In this document: positions 17,825 through 27,239 of the stretch, one piece after another
How the letters are laid out: the number at the start of each line of letters is the position of its first letter
Position numbering within the stretch: the first letter of the stretch is position 1
DNA from: an uncultured Acidimicrobiales bacterium
GTDB lineage: Bacteria > Actinomycetota > Acidimicrobiia > Acidimicrobiales > SZUA-35
Assembly (NCBI GenBank): GCA_937922805.1
Contig: CALAJV010000001.1
Span: forward strand, 34,560-98,559
DNA length: 64,000 bases
Reading direction: 5' to 3'
Notes under the pieces: generated by a model
Databases searched by the model: none
The model's input: only the letters and a program-made list of their open reading frames with translations
What the model was told of the DNA's origin: nothing
Program-made: the position numbers and the translations under genes

Positions 17825-18934
17825 TTACGAATACTCGACGACCGGTTTACCCCACTGATTCAGGTCTGGATCGACGCCGAGACCAGGCCCAGGCGGAAGA
17901 TCGATCCAGCCATCGTGATTGGTTAACGCGGGAGTGATCGTTGGGTACCCGTTTGAGGTGTAGGGCTCGGAGATCCAGGTTCCTTCATGCTGGGTCGGCA
18001 GACAGGACGCGGCCATATGAACACAACTGGCAGCAAGGATGTCGCCACCCCAGGTGTCGTCGACTGTGTGGGAGATACCCCGGGCCGCTGCCATGTCTCG
18101 AACGGTACGCATCGGGGTTAGCCCTCCAACTCGAGAGATTTTCATGCCGAATCCTTGAGCCAGACCGGAACTGATCGCATCCATCACGCTGCTGACGCTG
18201 TCAGCCGATTCGTCGAGGTATAGCGGGTGGCAGACCTTGTTGGCAATGGCGTAATGATCGGCCAGCGTTAGACATGGTTGCTCGAGGGCGAGCGCAACAT
18301 CTCTAGTTGCCTGGGAAAAGTTGATGGCTTCTCGTTGGCTCCATCCTCGATTGGCGTCAGCTAACAGGGGCACTTCAGGCGGTAACACTTCGGCAACAGC
18401 TCGTACTGAGGCAATGTCTTCTTCTAGAGACCGCGCTCCACACTTAACCTGGATACGAGGAAATCCGGCAGCCACCAATTCGGATGCCTTGTCAGCGCAC
18501 GCGTTCGGGGTCGACGGCATGATCCCGTAGTATGAGGGAACCCGCTCCTGGTGGACGCCTCCGAGTAAATCGGCCACTCGAGCGCCGTAGTACTTTCCGG
18601 CCAGATCCCAGCAGGCAACGTCGATGGCCGACTTGCCATAAGCAGTGCCGTTCAAAGCTGCGTCCATTGCGGCATACACAACAGTCGGCTGGCGAGGATC
18701 GAGGCCGAGCAAGCGAGGGGCAACTTCGGCCAGCGCAGCCCGAGCCCCACGAGCATGTTGTGGTTGATACGTCGGCCCAAGCGGGCACGTTTCGCCAAAC
18801 CCGACGAGTCCGATATCAGTGTGAACAGCAACAACAGTCGAGTCGAGAGCCACTACCTCCGACGTCGACATTTCGTAGAGTCCGTCGGCCACGACCAGAT
18901 CGTGCTGGTAAACACTGATGCCTTCGATTCTCAT
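17825..18934 (-). CDS. Enolase-superfamily enzyme (MLE subgroup; hydroxyproline-type dehydratase or epimerase likely)
   Basis: 369 residues with an N-terminal capping domain (1-125) and a TIM-barrel domain. Metal ligands are seen in LLADANRGW, ALEQPC and YLDES, and the general bases are Lys in IQVKCG and in GMKISRVGG. The signature DDTWGGDI near residue 290 is shared with cis-3-hydroxy-L-proline dehydratases and hydroxyproline-betaine 2-epimerases, suggesting a proline-derived substrate. That substrate assignment is inference; the superfamily is certain. The ATG at 18934 gives a normal N-terminus (MRIEGISVY). There is no transporter or partner catabolic gene beside it, so no pathway can be deduced from context. 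Confidence 0.82.
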   Translation of the reverse strand: MRIEGISVYQHDLVVADGLYEMSTSEVVALDSTVVAVHTDIGLVGFGETCPLGPTYQPQHARGARAALAEVAPRLLGLDPRQPTVVYAAMDAALNGTAYGKSAIDVACWDLAGKYYGARVADLLGGVHQERVPSYYGIMPSTPNACADKASELVAAGFPRIQVKCGARSLEEDIASVRAVAEVLPPEVPLLADANRGWSQREAINFSQATRDVALALEQPCLTLADHYAIANKVCHPLYLDESADSVSSVMDAISSGLAQGFGMKISRVGGLTPMRTVRDMAAARGISHTVDDTWGGDILAASCVHMAASCLPTQHEGTWISEPYTSNGYPTITPALTNHDGWIDLPPGPGLGVDPDLNQWGKPVVEYS

Positions 18935-19028
18935 GAGACTCCTAGTACCTGGCTGGCTATGACAAAGCGCCGCTAATCCAGGTACTGCACTAGTTTACCC
19001 CAACGCGAAAGCTCGTAATTGTGTGAGA

Positions 19029-20741
19029 TTATCCAGCCACCGAACGAAGCCTGCGAGGTCGAGGTGCTTTCGAAGCGAACATATGCCGCAAGGCTGGCGA
19101 CTGAACCGCCCCCTGCATGCTGGCGCCGTATAAGTCAGCCCCCGCCATGTTGGCCCAACACATGTCGGTGTTCCGCAGATCGGCAAACTGAAGGCTGACG
19201 TTGGTTAAGTCTGCTCCTCGAAGGTTTGCGCCAGCCAAGTTGGCTTCATCCATCATGCATCCACGAAGATCAGCGCCGCTCAAATCAGCCCCAGTAAAGT
19301 TTGTCAGGCTGAGATTGAGTCCGGCCAGGTTAGCCGAGCGAAGATCGGCTTGGTGGAAGTTGGCGTGCTCAAGCTGGGCGCCAACGAAATCGGCACCCCA
19401 AAAATTTGCGTGTGAGGCGTTGGCCAATCGCAGATTGGCCCCACACAAACTCGCTCGCTCAAAGTTCGCCCGAGAAAGGTCAGTTTGCTGCAAATCAGAG
19501 CTGTCGACCTGGGCTCCCCAAAGGTTAGTACCGACTAACTTGGCCCGAAATAGCTTCGCTCCCCAAATGTTCATCCCTGAAACAACAGCACCGCTGAGAT
19601 CGCAGTGTTCCAAGTTGGCGTTGTTGAGGTTGACGTGACGCAGATCGTATGACGCCAAATCGCCTTCCCACTTGAATGCTTGAAATTCGCGAGAGCCAAT
19701 GGCAGCTCGCTGGCGATGATCTCCAGCGGCGGACGAGTGGCGAATCATCGTTTCAGCAGCCCACAAGTGATCGGCTACCCGGTCAGGGTCCATGTTGAGG
19801 TAATCGGCAATAGCGTCCAACGCCAGCTCGGGGGCCCCGTCGAGTCCGAATCGGAGGCGCACAACGGTAGCGATCTCGTCGGGCATGGTTCCGATAATGC
19901 TGCGCACTTCTGTAGCCACTTCAGCACTAGCTACCAGCTTGTCCGCTGTTTCATCATCTGGTTCAAGTAGGCGATCTACCGACATTAGGTTGTCCATCTC
20001 ATCTTCGCTAGCAGCCGGAAGAGAAGTGAGAGATCCGCTATTTACTACCGACTTCAGTTCTTGCTTAAGCGCCCCAGTAACGCTGGCCCGCAAAAACGTT
20101 GAGCGCTCGTCCGGGGCAACCTCATCGAGATAGTTGCCAGCTTCCAGCGCGGCGAGCTGCGCCACCTGAGAAAGGTCGTCCCTTTCGATCCGAGAACCAG
20201 CGGCCAGCGAGGCCCTCTCCACCGCTCGTTCAACGAACGACGCGAACTTCTCTGAAACAAGCTCGTTAACCGACTGTTCAAACTGCGCATCGGGACGTGT
20301 CTCATCGTCGGGGGCGACTTCACCAACAGCTACCCCATCGACATCGCCAACAACCTCATCAACGCCCACCCCGCCTACATCAACATCGACTACATCGACA
20401 TCGCCAACAACCTCATCAACACCCACCTCATCGCCAACAATCTCATCGACATCGCCACCAACGTCATCAACGTCGACCTCATCGCCATCAACAACATCAA
20501 CGTCGACCCCATCAACGTCGACCTCATCGACAACGTCAACATCAACGTCGACCTCATCGACAACGTCATCAACGTCATCAACGTCATCAACGTCATCAAC
20601 GTCATCAACGTCGACTACATCGGGTATGGCAGTCGAGCGACGGCGCAACCGGTCCAGGAAGCTACGGGTCTGCTCTTTGGTTTTTCGAAGACTGAACACG
20701 TCCTCTAAGCGCGCGTCCAATTGGTGAAAGATGGTAATCAC
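19029..20741 (-). CDS. Sigma-factor-like protein fused to a pentapeptide-repeat domain
   Basis: The 570-residue product has an unusual build. Residues 1-40 are basic. Residues 41-140 are almost only Asp and Val with some Glu and Gly, encoded by degenerate 9-bp repeats. Residues about 163-232 look like sigma70 region 2 (ERDDLSQVAQLAALEAGNYLDE, then FLRASVTGALKQELK). Residues about 275-335 look like region 4 (IIGTMPDEIATVVRLRFGL, then LALDAIADYLNMDPDRVADHL). Residues about 363-546 are pentapeptide repeats of the A(N/D)LxG type, predicted to form a right-handed beta-helix like the DNA mimics MfpA and Qnr. Whether it binds RNA polymerase or DNA is unknown. No signal peptide, so cytoplasmic. Its expression may be linked to the downstream-facing neighbours, but none is clearly in its operon. 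Pentapeptide part is certain, sigma resemblance moderate. Confidence 0.72.
   Translation of the reverse strand: MITIFHQLDARLEDVFSLRKTKEQTRSFLDRLRRRSTAIPDVVDVDDVDDVDDVDDVDDVVDEVDVDVDVVDEVDVDGVDVDVVDGDEVDVDDVGGDVDEIVGDEVGVDEVVGDVDVVDVDVGGVGVDEVVGDVDGVAVGEVAPDDETRPDAQFEQSVNELVSEKFASFVERAVERASLAAGSRIERDDLSQVAQLAALEAGNYLDEVAPDERSTFLRASVTGALKQELKSVVNSGSLTSLPAASEDEMDNLMSVDRLLEPDDETADKLVASAEVATEVRSIIGTMPDEIATVVRLRFGLDGAPELALDAIADYLNMDPDRVADHLWAAETMIRHSSAAGDHRQRAAIGSREFQAFKWEGDLASYDLRHVNLNNANLEHCDLSGAVVSGMNIWGAKLFRAKLVGTNLWGAQVDSSDLQQTDLSRANFERASLCGANLRLANASHANFWGADFVGAQLEHANFHQADLRSANLAGLNLSLTNFTGADLSGADLRGCMMDEANLAGANLRGADLTNVSLQFADLRNTDMCWANMAGADLYGASMQGAVQSPALRHMFASKAPRPRRLRSVAG
20562..20624. repeat. 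Tandem 9-bp repeats in the Asp/Val tract
   Basis: Six perfect copies of AACGTCATC (plus-strand reading) at 20562-20615 and one variant AACGTCGAC. The whole tract 20325-20624 is built from relatives of this unit. On the coding strand each unit encodes the tripeptide Asp-Asp-Val, so slippage keeps the frame. Confidence 0.9.
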
Positions 20742-21154
20742 GATATGTCCTCAGTTACTCTCGGCGTTTGCTGCTGCTACTCGATGGTCACAACGACCAG
20801 CCAGCTATGCATGTATGCCTCTCACAAGCATCGACACTAGGTAGTCAGGTGGGTGCGGCGGATTTCGGGTCAGTGTAGAAGAACGACGATGGGCTGCTAC
20901 CAGCTCCCCCTGTTAGCCCGTGCCAAAACCATAGTCCAGAACCATCATGATGGAGGTTTATTGATCGACACAACTATGGTCGCACCTCGACTCACCACAG
21001 AAGTTCAGCCAACTACGCGACTAGCCACAGCTGCTACTTAGAACCACAAACATTCTTCATGCGTGTTGTTGCAACACTGGGTACAGACTGGCACAAGGTC
21101 GTTGACATCGAGCTTTTTGACATCCTCGCTCTGACCCGCTTGTGGTGAGCGGTT
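20742..21154. other. Intergenic region, no gene recognised
   Basis: 413 bp between hspR and the pentapeptide-repeat gene, both on the minus strand. It contains a small hairpin, GTGTTG-TTG-CAACAC at 21063-21077, that could end the dnaK-hspR transcript, but without a T-run. The promoter of the downstream gene should lie here. No coding frame looks real. Confidence 0.4.
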
Positions 21155-21556
21155 CTATTTCCGCGAGCGGCGCCGTGGGTTCTGGTAAACCGTTACCGTC
21201 TTTTGGACTGGAACTAGCTCACGCCGGTTCTGTCGTTCAACTTCGGCAATAGCGGCTCGAGCATCGACCTGTATTTGCATGAGCTTGCTCTGCAAGCTGG
21301 CCACTTCGGCTTCGAGTTCAAGAACCCTTTTTACTCCAGCCAGATTTAGACCATCATCAGTAAGTTCTTGGATACGCCGCAAGTGAGCGATGTCGGCATC
21401 GCTGTATCGGCGACTGCCGCCGTCGGTCCGGGCCGGGAGAACCAACCCTTTGCGCTCGTAGATTCGTAGCGTCTGAGGATGAACCCCGGCCAGCTCAGCA
21501 GCAACCGAAATTACATAAACGGCGACCGGGCGATTTGGTTGGCCAGGTCGGTCCAT
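21155..21556 (-). CDS. hspR: Heat-shock repressor HspR (MerR family)
   Basis: 133 residues. HspR represses the dnaK operon and clpB by binding HAIR elements, using DnaK as co-repressor. The MerR-type winged helix is at about 10-80: YVISVAAELAGVHPQTLRIYERKGL followed by RRYSDADIAHLRRI. A coiled coil (80-105) and a basic tail ending in RRRSRK follow. It is the last gene of dnaK-grpE-dnaJ-hspR, overlapping the dnaJ stop by one base (TAATG). This is the standard actinobacterial arrangement, so autoregulation is expected. A candidate target site is at 1369-1389. Confidence 0.95.
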   Translation of the reverse strand: MDRPGQPNRPVAVYVISVAAELAGVHPQTLRIYERKGLVLPARTDGGSRRYSDADIAHLRRIQELTDDGLNLAGVKRVLELEAEVASLQSKLMQIQVDARAAIAEVERQNRRELVPVQKTVTVYQNPRRRSRK

Positions 21557-22674
21557 TAGCTAGCTCCGGCCGCCTGCTCGCGAGGCGACGTTTCGATGGC
21601 GGCCAATGCCTCAAGAGCGGTTCGCTGCTCATCGGTAAGTTCCGACGGCACATCGACGACAACGGTTACTAGCAAGTCGCCGGTTTTGGTCGATGTTGCC
21701 ACACCTTTACCTTTTACCCGGAACGTCTTGCCCGACGGGGTACCAGAGGGAACTTTGAGCGTGACGTTCGGACCGTCAAACGTCGGAACCTTCACGTTGG
21801 CCCCAAGCGTCGCTTCGGAAAACGTTATCGGGATGTCGATTGTCAAATTATTGCCGGTTCTACCAAACAAAGTGTGTGCCCCTACGTTCACAATAACAAA
21901 TAGATCGCCAGCAGGCCCACCGTTACGGCCGGGGGCGCCCCGGCCCTTAAGTTTGATTCGTTGGCCGTCCTTAACTCCGGATGGGATCCGGACCTTTACT
22001 TGCCGAGGTTTGCGCTCCACCCCGCTCGATTGACAGTTTGAACAAGGATTCGTGACGACTCGGCCCCGTCCAGAGCACCGAGGGCACGGCTGACTTAGGG
22101 AGAACAAACCCTGGTTGTCATCCAAAACTCCGCGGCCGGAACACTGAGGGCAAATATCGGGGGTAGTTCCAGGCGCCGAACCAGTACCGCTACATGTGCT
22201 GCAGGCGGCGTCAGAGGTTAAATGAACCGTGGTCGTGATGCCGTTGAGAGCATCATCAAAATTGAGCTTCAGTTTGGCCTCTAGGTCGTCGCCTCGCTTC
22301 GGTCCGGTTCCAGGACCAGTACGACGACTATTTCCAAGTAGATCGCCCAATAAATCAGACAGGTCTCCGGGGTTGAAGTTAAAGCCGCCCGCCCCAGGAG
22401 CCGGACCGCCGCCACGCCCGCCAAACGGGTTGCCGCCGCTAGCCCCATATTTGCGGAGCTGATCGTATTCGCGACGGCGACCGTCATCGCTGAGCACGTC
22501 GTACGCTTCAGACACTTCTTTGAAGCGTTCTTCAGCCGAAACGTCGTTTGGGTTAGCGTCTGGGTGATATTTGCGAGCTAACTTCCGATAGGCCTTCGAA
22601 AGCTCTTTGTCGTTGACATCGTTCTTGACACCAAGGATTTTGTAGAAATCCTTTTCGAGCCAATCGTGTTGCAT
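21556..22674 (-). CDS. dnaJ: Chaperone DnaJ
   Basis: 372 residues. DnaJ stimulates the DnaK ATPase and delivers substrates. The J domain at about 8-75 has the HPD triad in YHPDANP. A Gly/Phe-rich linker (about 80-115) follows. The zinc domain has four repeats: CSTCSGTG, CPQCSGRG, CPRCSGRG and CSNCQSSG; the last deviates from CxxCxGxG. Two C-terminal beta-domains complete it. The start was taken at the ATG at 22674 rather than the TTG two codons upstream. It lies 18 bp after grpE in the same operon. Confidence 0.95.
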   Translation of the reverse strand: MQHDWLEKDFYKILGVKNDVNDKELSKAYRKLARKYHPDANPNDVSAEERFKEVSEAYDVLSDDGRRREYDQLRKYGASGGNPFGGRGGGPAPGAGGFNFNPGDLSDLLGDLLGNSRRTGPGTGPKRGDDLEAKLKLNFDDALNGITTTVHLTSDAACSTCSGTGSAPGTTPDICPQCSGRGVLDDNQGLFSLSQPCPRCSGRGRVVTNPCSNCQSSGVERKPRQVKVRIPSGVKDGQRIKLKGRGAPGRNGGPAGDLFVIVNVGAHTLFGRTGNNLTIDIPITFSEATLGANVKVPTFDGPNVTLKVPSGTPSGKTFRVKGKGVATSTKTGDLLVTVVVDVPSELTDEQRTALEALAAIETSPREQAAGAS

Positions 22675-22692
22675 GTTCAATGAAGCCTCGTA

Positions 22693-23643
22693 CTAGCCGC
22701 GGACTCGCACCATGGCTGGGCGGACGACCCGCCCTTTCCAGGTGTATCCAGCCCGCATCACTTCTGCGACAACCGGACCATTGTCGCCATCGCCGTCCTC
22801 GTGCATGACAGCTTCGTGGAACTCAGGATCGAATGGAGCGTCGGCGGGGTCGAGCCGTTCAAGCCCTTGCTTCGTAAGCGCCTCTAAAAGCGATGTGCTG
22901 ATCGGCACTACATCATCGGCTCCATTTGCTACCGCTCCGTCGCAGGCATCAAGAACCGGCAACAGTTCGGCCACCAGAGATTCGTTGGCCCGCTCTCGGG
23001 CTTCGGTTTCTCGTTTGCCAACTTGCTTTCGATAATTCTCAAACTCAGCCTGGATTCGACGAGATGACTCAAGATACGTGTCACGCTCGCCGGTCACTCG
23101 CTCCAAGTCAGAAACGAGATCTTCAACGGAACCGGGCGCTAATGGCGGCCCCTGCGGAGGCGGAGGCGACTCAGCGCCGTCTAGCCCAACTACCTCGGCA
23201 TCGGCCAGAGTGACTGACTCGCCATCGGCATCAATGGCACCGGCTGCGGCGGGCTCTGAGCCCTCGTCCGACTGACCAGCATCAGCATCGCCTGGGAAGG
23301 TGCACAGAGGATTTTCATCGTCTGCATCGACACCAGCGCCACTTCTGGTTGAATCGGAATCTTGGTCGTTACGTTTTGTCTTGGCCATCTCTTCACCAAT
23401 AACATCATCGTCGTCGTGTCGATCAGCGACCGGCGCCAACGTCGACGCACTATCGTCACTGCTCTCGGCACTGGCCTCGCCAGTCGGGCTACTCCCCGAC
23501 TGACGAGCGTTATCAGAGCGGGCGTCGTCGGCTTTCAGACCATCGATCACGGCCTTGGCCCAATCGTCGGATCCGCTGTCGACGCCAGTGGCATCATCGG
23601 CTGCCCCGGCCGAAGCCAACGGGTTGCCCTTTCGGTCGGTCAC
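22693..23643 (-). CDS. grpE: Nucleotide exchange factor GrpE with long acidic N-terminal extension
   Basis: 316 residues, against about 200 for usual GrpE. The C-terminal part (about 165-316) is normal GrpE. It has the long dimer helix ([19 protein letters not shown], then AEFENYRKQ) and the beta-wing with [12 protein letters not shown], ending [13 protein letters not shown]. It releases ADP from DnaK. The first 165 residues are low-complexity, rich in Asp, Glu, Ser and Ala, and probably disordered. The GTG start overlaps the dnaK stop by four bases (GTGA), so coupling to dnaK is tight. The extension is the only odd feature; similar but usually shorter acidic tails occur in other actinobacteria. 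Confidence 0.93.
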   Translation of the reverse strand: MTDRKGNPLASAGAADDATGVDSGSDDWAKAVIDGLKADDARSDNARQSGSSPTGEASAESSDDSASTLAPVADRHDDDDVIGEEMAKTKRNDQDSDSTRSGAGVDADDENPLCTFPGDADAGQSDEGSEPAAAGAIDADGESVTLADAEVVGLDGAESPPPPQGPPLAPGSVEDLVSDLERVTGERDTYLESSRRIQAEFENYRKQVGKRETEARERANESLVAELLPVLDACDGAVANGADDVVPISTSLLEALTKQGLERLDPADAPFDPEFHEAVMHEDGDGDNGPVVAEVMRAGYTWKGRVVRPAMVRVRG

Positions 23644-25487
23644 GCTGCGTCACCAGCTTCGTCGCCATCATCTTCAACGATCTCAGCGTCAACAACCTCG
23701 TCGTCATCGGGAGCTTCAGCTGAGTCGCCGCCGCTATTAGCGGCCGAGGCTTGCTCATAAAGTCGAGCAGACACGGTCTGGCTCGCTTTAACGAGTTTCT
23801 CAGTCCCATCCTTTATCGCTTCGATATCGGAGCCTTCCAGAGCTGTTTTCAACTCGCCTAGCGCTTCGTCAATAGACGCTTGTTCGTCTTCGGGAATCGA
23901 GTCACCCTGATCAGCTACCAGCTTCTCAGTTTGGTTCACGATCGACTCAGCCGAGTTTCGAATGTCGACTTCTTCCCGGCGCTTGCGATCGTCTTCAGCG
24001 TGAGTTTCGGCGTCCTTGACCATCTGGTTGATTTCGTCATCCGACAGGGTCGACTGGCCAGTGATCGTGATCGACTGCTCTTTGCCGGTTCCCCGGTCGA
24101 GGGCAGAAACGTGGACGATACCGTTGGCATCGATGTCGAAGGTGACATCAATTTGAGGCACTCCACGAGGAGCCGGTGGTAGATCGACAAGTTGGAACTT
24201 GCCCAGCGTTTTGTTGTACATCGCCATCTCACGCTCGCCCTGGAGTACGTGAATCTCGACCGATGCCTGGTTGTCGTCGGCGGTAGAGAACGTCTCAGTT
24301 CGGCGGGTAGGAATCGTGGTGTTGCGCTCGATCAGCTTGTGCATGACCTGACCCTTGGTTTCGATACCAAGAGAAAGCGGCGTAACGTCGAGCAGCAGAA
24401 CGTCCTTGACGTCACCCTTCAATACACCAGCTTGGATAGCGGCTCCAACAGCAACAACTTCGTCGGGGTTGACCGACTTGTTGGCTTCTTTGCCAGTCAT
24501 TGACTCAACGAGCTGGACGACTGCTGGCATACGAGTAGAGCCGCCAACAAGAACGACGTGATCGACGTCGTTTTGCGCCAAGTTGGCATCCTTTAGCGCC
24601 TGTTCAACCGGGGCCTTAACTCGCTTGAGCAAGTCAGCGGTCATTTCTTCGAACTTAGCTCGGCTGAGATCCAACTCCATGTGGAGCGGGCCAGCGTCAG
24701 TAGCGGTGACGAATGGAAGATTGATGTTGGTCGACGTCACCTGGGACAATTCGATCTTTGCCTTCTCTGCTGCCTCTTTGAGACGCTGAGCAGCCATCTT
24801 GTCGTTAGCCAGATCGACACCATGAGCGTTCTTGAATTCGGTGACCATCCAATCGATGATGGCCTGATCCCAGTCGTCGCCACCGAGCTCAGTGTCGCCC
24901 GAGGTGCTCTTTACTTCGAATACGCCTTCACCGATTTCAAGAATCGATACGTCGAAGGTTCCGCCACCCAGGTCGAAGACCAAGATGGTTTGATCGGCCG
25001 AATCGTCTTTGTCGAGACCGTAAGCTAAAGCTGCGGCGGTTGGCTCGTTGATAATACGAAGAACGTCGAGGCCGGCAATTGTTCCTGCCTCTTTGGTGGC
25101 GGTTCGTTGAGCGTCATCGAAGTGAGCGGGAACGGTGATGACCGCCTCGGTCACCGTGTCGCCAAGGTATGCCTCAGCATCTCGCTTGAGCTTCATCAGC
25201 GTTCGGGCGCTGATTTCTTGTGACGTATATTTCTTGCCGTCAATCTCGGTGTTCCACTTGGTGCCCATGTGGCGCTTAACCGAGCGGATAGTGCGGTCGG
25301 GGTTAGTGATCGCTTGACGCTTTGCCACCTCTCCGACCAGGACTTCACTGTCGTCTTTGGCAAACGCAACCACCGATGGGGTCGTGCGAGCGCCTTCGGC
25401 GTTCGGGATTACAACGGGGTCGCCTGCTTCAAGAACTGCGACTACTGAGTTTGTGGTTCCAAGGTCGATACCTACGGCCTTTGCCAT
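23640..25487 (-). CDS. dnaK: Chaperone DnaK (Hsp70)
   Basis: 615 residues, normal length. The ATPase domain starts [17 protein letters not shown] and includes [11 protein letters not shown] and [10 protein letters not shown]. The substrate-binding domain has [11 protein letters not shown], and the protein ends in the usual acidic, low-complexity tail ([17 protein letters not shown]). The ATG at 25487 has AGGAG ten bases upstream. It is the first gene of dnaK-grpE-dnaJ-hspR. Two dyads about 130-160 bp upstream may be regulatory. It acts in the cytoplasm on nascent and misfolded proteins and with ClpB. Confidence 0.98.
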   Translation of the reverse strand: MAKAVGIDLGTTNSVVAVLEAGDPVVIPNAEGARTTPSVVAFAKDDSEVLVGEVAKRQAITNPDRTIRSVKRHMGTKWNTEIDGKKYTSQEISARTLMKLKRDAEAYLGDTVTEAVITVPAHFDDAQRTATKEAGTIAGLDVLRIINEPTAAALAYGLDKDDSADQTILVFDLGGGTFDVSILEIGEGVFEVKSTSGDTELGGDDWDQAIIDWMVTEFKNAHGVDLANDKMAAQRLKEAAEKAKIELSQVTSTNINLPFVTATDAGPLHMELDLSRAKFEEMTADLLKRVKAPVEQALKDANLAQNDVDHVVLVGGSTRMPAVVQLVESMTGKEANKSVNPDEVVAVGAAIQAGVLKGDVKDVLLLDVTPLSLGIETKGQVMHKLIERNTTIPTRRTETFSTADDNQASVEIHVLQGEREMAMYNKTLGKFQLVDLPPAPRGVPQIDVTFDIDANGIVHVSALDRGTGKEQSITITGQSTLSDDEINQMVKDAETHAEDDRKRREEVDIRNSAESIVNQTEKLVADQGDSIPEDEQASIDEALGELKTALEGSDIEAIKDGTEKLVKASQTVSARLYEQASAANSGGDSAEAPDDDEVVDAEIVEDDGDEAGDAA

Positions 25488-25835
25488 TTGATGTGCTCCT
25501 ATTTACTGCTTCGTTAGTGAACGCTGAGCGTTACCCAGCAATTGCAACTGTGGTTTAGGGGAAGGGATTGCGGACCGAACAAAGCGCGGTCCACCGAGTT
25601 CCAATAGCTGTTGTATCACGTCAACGATCTCAATGATACATAGTTGAGTGCCCCATTGCTAAGTTTTCTGAACTTTTTGATTTACCATTCTTCCCGCGGC
25701 TTAAAAACACTGTATTTAAGCCATTTCCCAGCACCGACGCTACTCGCCCCCAGGTAAACCACTCGGGTGCCAACGCCGGATTGGTGTCGGACTCGGGGTT
25801 TAAGTCCTGGTTTCGCCGCGCCGAAATAACAAAAC
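25488..25835. promoter_or_regulatory. dnaK upstream region with two overlapping dyads
   Basis: 348 bp. TGTATCA-N15-TGATACA (25612-25640) overlaps CTCAA-N10-TTGAG (25629-25648). Neither is a proper HAIR element, which would read CTTGA-N11-TCAAG, but the second contains the ACTCAA and TTGAG halves in the reverse arrangement. The dnaK promoter should lie in this stretch. The remainder, towards the divergent gene at 25836, shows nothing recognisable. Confidence 0.4.
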
Positions 25836-26942
25836 ATGCCTCAAAGCCCTCTTCCACCCAATACCGGTTACGACTCGACACTTGATGAGCTATCGAGTTC
25901 CGAGCTCAGCGAATGGGACGCGCCGACGGCGACACTGACCCCGTCGTCTCAGTACGGGCAACTGGAACAAGAGCCGACCCAACCTGAACAGCTTGAGCGC
26001 CGATCTACCCCAACCGTGCCGTTCGATCAGAGCACCTTCAATCGGCCAACCGACTCTCTAGCTGAGCTTCGATCCTTCGAACCTCCGACGCCTCAAACTG
26101 ACGGGTTCGATGGCCAACCCGAATCAGGGCTCACGGCGACACAGCAAACAACACAGCGAACAACACAGCCAGGGATGGAGTCAACAGCGCTGGCCGCCTC
26201 TTCTGCATCATCAGTATCAACGCCAGCCACGCCGCCTCTCACTCCCAAGATGCCGCCCCCATCACCAAATACGCCCAGACAGCCAGCACCGGAACCACCG
26301 GCACCAACGCCGCCAGAACAACCAGCTTCGACCGCTCCAGCGTCGGCTGAGCTCGCTTCTTGGGCGGCGCCGACATCATCGATGCCACCGGCACCAGCCT
26401 CATCTCCTCCATCGGTCGACCAGTCGACGCCCGGCAAAACGTCTTCTTCTCGAACCTGGGCAACCCCGAAAGCGTCCACCCAAACACAACCCACTACTGA
26501 TGACAGCTGGGACCCGCTTGAGGGATGGGACCCATCAGCCCCGCTTGACGCATCCAGCCCCATTGGAGCGATCAGCCCCTCAACGTCCAGTGGCGTTCCT
26601 CCCGCGCCGGCCCATCACCAAACAGCGTCGCTACCGGCCGGTGGTGCCCAACCCAACCAGCAACCACTCCCACCAATAGGCGAGCCGAATCTCCAACCTC
26701 TAACCGGTTCGACCTCGTTTGATAGTGCTGAATTCGAAGTCTCGAACACCCACGACTTTCCCGCCAACAACCAAATGGCTAGTGAAGGTAATGACGCTAG
26801 CTATCCGATGGCGTCAAGCACTAGCCCTGAATACGGATCACCGATCGACAATGGAATCAACACCGGACGTGTCGTCACCATGGCCCTACTTGGTGGGTTT
26901 GCCCTCGTGGTCTTCTTTGTACTCCTCGCCTCTTTGTTCTAG
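25836..26942 (+). CDS. Pro/Ser/Thr/Gln-rich protein with C-terminal membrane anchor
   Basis: 368 residues. Not recognised. Residues 1-340 are low-complexity, dominated by Pro, Ser, Thr, Gln and Ala, with runs such as PPAPAHHQT and TPPEQPAST, and are probably disordered. The last 25 residues (VVTMALLGGFALVVFFVLLASLF) form one transmembrane helix, so it is tail-anchored with its bulk on one side of the membrane, probably cytoplasmic because no signal peptide exists. The ATG has no clear ribosome-binding site. It is divergent from dnaK. Coding status is supported by the continuous frame and the sharply defined helix at the end. Confidence 0.65.
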   Translation: MPQSPLPPNTGYDSTLDELSSSELSEWDAPTATLTPSSQYGQLEQEPTQPEQLERRSTPTVPFDQSTFNRPTDSLAELRSFEPPTPQTDGFDGQPESGLTATQQTTQRTTQPGMESTALAASSASSVSTPATPPLTPKMPPPSPNTPRQPAPEPPAPTPPEQPASTAPASAELASWAAPTSSMPPAPASSPPSVDQSTPGKTSSSRTWATPKASTQTQPTTDDSWDPLEGWDPSAPLDASSPIGAISPSTSSGVPPAPAHHQTASLPAGGAQPNQQPLPPIGEPNLQPLTGSTSFDSAEFEVSNTHDFPANNQMASEGNDASYPMASSTSPEYGSPIDNGINTGRVVTMALLGGFALVVFFVLLASLF

Positions 26943-27239
26943 AGGAATAGCCAAAAATCCTGAAAAACAGGCCTAAAACGTCGGTAGCGATTTATACCCG
27001 TCCACGCATAGGCCCGGAGAACCGTTGCCAGCCGGCGGGAACGAGCAATTCGGCTATTTATCTGGCCTGGAGGCGACTTCAGGCCAGGCAATCTACCAAT
27101 TGAGACTTCTTGTCTTGTCGTTATTCGGTCGATAATCAGGTAGTCGAGCAAAATCCCATATGGATAATTCCTGCCAAATTGGGTACAGTCTTTCTATTCT
27201 CCTGCGGGGGAGAAGTGGCAAGATTTCTGGGTGGGAACC
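26943..27239 (+). other. Long leader with inverted repeat upstream of surface protein gene
   Basis: 297 bp without a gene. CTGGCCTG-N10-CAGGCCAG (27062-27087) is a perfect 8-bp stem, with no T-run. It may be a terminator of the upstream gene or a leader structure. I looked for known riboswitch cores (GEMM, ydaO types) and did not find a convincing match. Confidence 0.4.
27230..27236 (+). promoter_or_regulatory. GGTGGGA leader element
   Basis: Variant of the GGTGGGT element, three bases before the ATG at 27240. It supports that ATG over the in-frame GTG at 27231. Confidence 0.5.

Noticed and set aside
20297..20695. His/Arg/Gln-rich plus-strand frame
   Set aside because: It is the complement of the Asp/Val repeat tract, not a gene.
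26943..27239. Possible riboswitch in the long leader of the 27240 gene
   Set aside because: The clear hairpin is present but the conserved cores of known classes were not found.
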